Assembly (NCBI RefSeq): GCF_000004195.4
Contig: NC_030680.2
Location: 7,168,995 to 7,232,994 of the forward strand
From: Xenopus tropicalis
Lineage: Eukaryota > Chordata > Amphibia > Anura > Pipidae
Direction: 5' to 3'
Length of the DNA: 64,000 nucleotides
In this document: in pieces, positions 60,836 through 64,000 of the stretch
Numbering within the stretch: position 1 is the first letter of the stretch
Layout: every line of letters starts with the position of its first letter
Made by a program: the position numbers and the translations under genes
Notes under the pieces: generated by a model
The model's input: only the letters and a program-made list of their open reading frames with translations
Told to the model about the DNA's origin: nothing
Database searches by the model: none

Positions 60836-61092
60836 AGCAAATCAGGTGACTTGCAGCCTCACATTAAGGTAAAGAGAACCCTCAATGAGCCGGATGTTTT
60901 TGTGTATTTTTTTTTACATGGAGAACAAAAGTGCAGATCAGAGAAAAAATAATTGTTTTATTAGGGAAGAATAACATGTGGCCCCCAGGGAGATGCCCGG
61001 CCGTCTCTGATAAGGCCCCAACCTGTCTAAACAGGATGACAGACTGATATCTGCTTAGGAAAGTCACGCTTTGGGATCTATCATTGCAACTG

Positions 61093-61174
61093 AAAATCTG
61101 AGCTGTCAATCATATATTGCCTGCCTCACCTCATAGAGGCGGGGCAGGCAATATATGATTGACAGCTCAGATTT
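61093..61174. repeat. Inverted repeat, about 32-bp arms
   Basis: AAAATCTGAGCTGTCAATCA at 61093 is mirrored by TGATTGACAGCTCAGATTTT ending at 61174, with an 18-nt loop. The arms are near perfect. The right arm and its flank recur once more at 61860-61925. Confidence 0.9.
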
Positions 61175-61925
61175 TTAAAACCATTTATAACAGGTATGGA
61201 TGATTTAGTTAAAGAATTGGGGTTTCATGTTTAGCCGGAGCTCAGGGGGCCTTGGACGTTGCCTTTTTATTAAAAACATAGTTTTATCCGTATTATAATA
61301 AAAGCTGCAGTGAAAATGAAACCTGCTTTGCAGTCAGTGGGATCCTGGCCGAGGGGGGGGGCTGCACGCTCCATATGGCCAGTGCCCAGAGCCAATAAAC
61401 ATTCCACTTAGCAAAGAATCCACGGCTTGTTGGGAAAGGTAAACTGTTAGATGGGACGCAGATGGGCTGCTCCTGTCAGCCTCTAGACTGATATATAGGT
61501 AGGTAACGGGGCTGGTTTAGCGGTAGGGTTGGAGTGGGCATTTGTCCTAGACCCTCAACATCACAAGGGGCTGCTCTGATAGCATTCGGGATGGTCCTGC
61601 CTACATACATGTAAAGAAATTATAAGTAAAATACTTAATGTTGTGTGTATAGCCAGCTGTAGGGGCTGTTCCTGCTGGAACGTACTAAGTACAGAGAATA
61701 CCTAAGCAGGTAGCTCTGCATACATGCTGGGAAAACGTTGTGCTATAGAGGAGTCCTCTATAAACAGTCCTGTTTGTCTGGTATTGCCCCCTATGGAATA
61801 ATTTTTACCCCCCCCCCCCCCCCCCGCATAATTTTTACCCCCCCCCCCTTCCCCTGCCCATAGAGGCGGGGCAGGCAATATATGATTGACAGCTCAGATT
61901 TTTAAATCCATTTATAACAGGTATG

Positions 61926-62090
61926 GATTTAGATTCGCCTGAATCCACAATCCTGGCCAAACCGAGTCCCGTATCTTTAAAAGTCACGTGACTTATGTCA
62001 CATAAACGCAGAAGTTTCTCTTTCACTCGTCCTTACCCTAATCTTTCATGAAGGATTCGGCCGAATCCGAAAAATAGTGGATTCGCGACT
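61926..62090. mobile_element. hAT-like MITE remains
   Basis: Words such as GATTCGGCCGAATCCG and TAGTGGATTCG match the TAGGGATGCAC family at 13262, but the terminal motifs are missing. Confidence 0.5.
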
Positions 62091-62639
62091 GATTCACGAC
62101 AAGGAAACAATGGCAAAAACTCAAGACAATTCTCTTTAAAGCCGCCGCTCGGCATGGTTTAAATATAGCCACAATAAGCATTGGCGTCAGGACAAACAAC
62201 ACCCCCCCCCATCGAGTCCCAGGAATTTTTACTAAAGAGAATTATTTGCAAAACATTTTTGAGTGTTTATCCGCCGGTGACATTCTGTTTGGAGATTTAA
62301 GAGCAGGAATACATAATACTCACATACCTTGCAAAGCTTATACATTCCTCTCGGAGCAGACACTCGCTGGCCAAGGCCTGAGCCACATGGCCGCCCCACT
62401 GATAATCACTCAGTTGGAAAGTAAACAGATATCAAACGGGCAGGAAAGCAGAACCAAACTATTCCCTTTTTTTTTCTTGGGTATCTCCATTTGTATTTGC
62501 TTGTTTCCTGGGATAAATGGGTAAAACCAGTAAGAAAAACAGGATGTGAAGGGGAATGAAAGCCCTGAACTGTCTTTTTTTGGCCATTCTTGGGGGTACC
62601 AGTCCCCATAGCTTCCTGAGATACCTGTGGGGGTCAGAC

Positions 62640-64000
62640 TCCCACTGATGCATGTACAGGTTTGACCATAGACCATATTTCTACATAGGGAAAAAAAGTC
62701 TCCTTGTATCAGTAACTGAAGGTCCAGTAGGACAGTGTTGGTGGCCACCGGAATTGAAGGTCCAGAGGTAGAAGAGTGTTGGTGACCATTGTAATTGAAG
62801 GTCCAGAGGTAGAACAGTGTTGGTGACCACCATGATTGAAGATCCAGAGGTAGGACAGTATAGGTGACCACCGGAGTTGAAGATCCATAGGTAGAACAGT
62901 GTGGGTGACCACTGTAATTGAAGGTCCAGAGGTAGGACAGTGTTGGTGACAACCGGAGTTGAAGATTTAGAGGTAGAACAGTGTGGGTGACCACTGTAAT
63001 TGAGGGTCCAGAGGTAGAACAGTGTGGGTGACCACCGTAATTGAAGGTCCAGAGGTAGGACAGTGTTGGTGACCATTGTAATTGAAGGTCCAGAGGTAGG
63101 ACAGTTTTGGCGACCAATGTAATTGAAGGTCCAGAGGTAGAGCAGTGTTGGCGACCACCGTAATTGAAGGTCCAGAGGTAGGACAGTGTTAGCGACCACC
63201 GTAATTAAAGGTCCAGAGGTAGGACAGTGTTGGTCACCACCGTAAGTGAAGGTCCAGAGGTAGGACAGCGTTGGTAACCATAGTAATTGAAGGTCTTGGG
63301 GGTACCAACCCACATAGCTTCCTTAGATACCTGTGGGGGTCAGACCCCCACTGATGCATGTACAGGTTTGACCATAGACCATATTTCTACATAGGGAATC
63401 AAAGTCTCCTTGTATCAGTAACTGAAGGTCTAGTAGGACAGTGTTGGTGATCACCGTAATTGAAGGTCCAGAGGTAGAACAGTGTTGGTGACCACCGGAA
63501 TTGAAGGTCCAGAAGTAGGACAGTGTTGGTGACCACCGGAATTGAAGGTCCCGAGGTAGAACAGTGTTGGTGACCACCGTAATTGAAGGTCCAGAGGTAG
63601 GACAGTGTTAGCGACCACCATAATTGAAGGTCCAGAGGTAGGACAGTGTTGGTCACCACCGTAAGTGAAGGTCCAGAGGTAGGACAGCGTTGGTAACCAT
63701 AGTAATTGAAGGTCTTGAGGGTACCAACCCACATAGCTTCCTTAGATACCTGTGGGGGTCAGACCCCCACTGATGCATGTACAGGTTTGACCATAGACCA
63801 TATTTCTACATAGGGAATCAAAGTCTCCTTGTATCAGTAACTGAAGGTCTAGTAGGACAGTGTTGGTGATCACCGTAATTGAAGGTCCAGAGGTAGAACA
63901 GTGTTGGTGACCACCGGAATTGAAGGTCCAGAAGTAGGACAGTGTTGGTGACCACCGGAATTGAAGGTCCCGAGGTAGAACAGTGTTGGTGACCACCGTA
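62640..64000. repeat. 41-bp tandem array with 419-bp higher-order units
   Basis: GTTGGTGACCACCGTAATTG followed by AAGGTCCAGAGGTAGGACA repeats with a 41-bp step. A non-repeat spacer (CCCCACTGATGCATGTACAG) recurs at about 62640, 63346 and 63765; the last two blocks are near-identical, 419 bp apart. The array runs off the window. Confidence 0.93.

Larger units (their letters stand above)
53498..64000 (-). other. sbf2 intron upstream of exon A (partial)
   Basis: 10.5 kb without a recognisable exon. It holds a dispersed 250-bp family copy (53596-53835), an interrupted Harbinger-type MITE (53892-54277), MITE fragments (54815-55115 and 55209-55530), the second 112-bp TE-derived array (56350-57394), a second dispersed-family copy (58075-58340), a 32-bp array (58490-59110), a composite 140/22-bp array (59640-60835), a 66-bp hairpin (61093-61174), hAT-like remains (61926-62090) and the 41-bp array that continues past the window. 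The stretches 55850-56330, 57400-57660, 61180-61800 and 62100-62590 show nothing. Confidence 0.75.

Noticed and set aside
62410..63313. Minus-strand open frames of 235 and 210 residues rich in repeated PTLSYLWTFN-like words
   Set aside because: They are the 41-bp array, whose three-unit period keeps frames open by chance.

Overview
The window is vertebrate nuclear DNA from a clawed frog (genus Xenopus; X. tropicalis is my best guess, but the sequence alone does not fix the species). Two things point there. The only gene I can read codes for a vertebrate SBF2 (MTMR13) protein in exons with GT-AG introns. The introns are full of repeat families I know from Xenopus: Harbinger-type and hAT-type MITEs, TTAAAGG-ended MITEs, a Tc1 relic, CR1/L2-like tails, and long minisatellite and satellite arrays. 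There are no prokaryotic features.

The gene is sbf2 on the minus strand. Fourteen consecutive coding exons (53497 down to 5813; 1722 nt, 574 codons) join in one open frame. They correspond to about residues 48-621 of the human protein: the rest of the tripartite DENN domain and the start of the region after it. The first coding exons and promoter lie beyond 64000. The exons for the GRAM, pseudophosphatase and PH domains lie below position 1. No second gene, tRNA or other RNA gene was found.

Layout from high to low coordinate: 53.5-64 kb is upstream intron (41-bp, 22/140-bp and 32-bp minisatellites and a 112-bp TE-derived satellite). Exons A-D lie at 53.4, 42.7, 42.2 and 39.6 kb. A 13.3-kb intron follows, with two 104-bp satellite arrays and several minisatellites. 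Exons E-N run from 26.2 to 5.8 kb. Below 5.8 kb is downstream intron with the second 112-bp array and another 104-bp array. At least a quarter of the window is tandem repeat.

The most interesting observation is at exon E. A 20-bp minisatellite (about 28 units) starts inside the exon-intron junction and has copied the 5' splice site: two further intact CAG|GTGAGC sites lie 20 and 40 nt downstream, while more distant units carry CAG|GGGAGC. Three other exons also have a long tandem array starting within about 100 nt of their donor. Other points of note are five arrays of one 104-bp satellite in both orientations inside a single transcription unit, and satellites grown from pieces of DNA transposons (the 112-bp arrays and a Tc1 transposase 3' coding segment).
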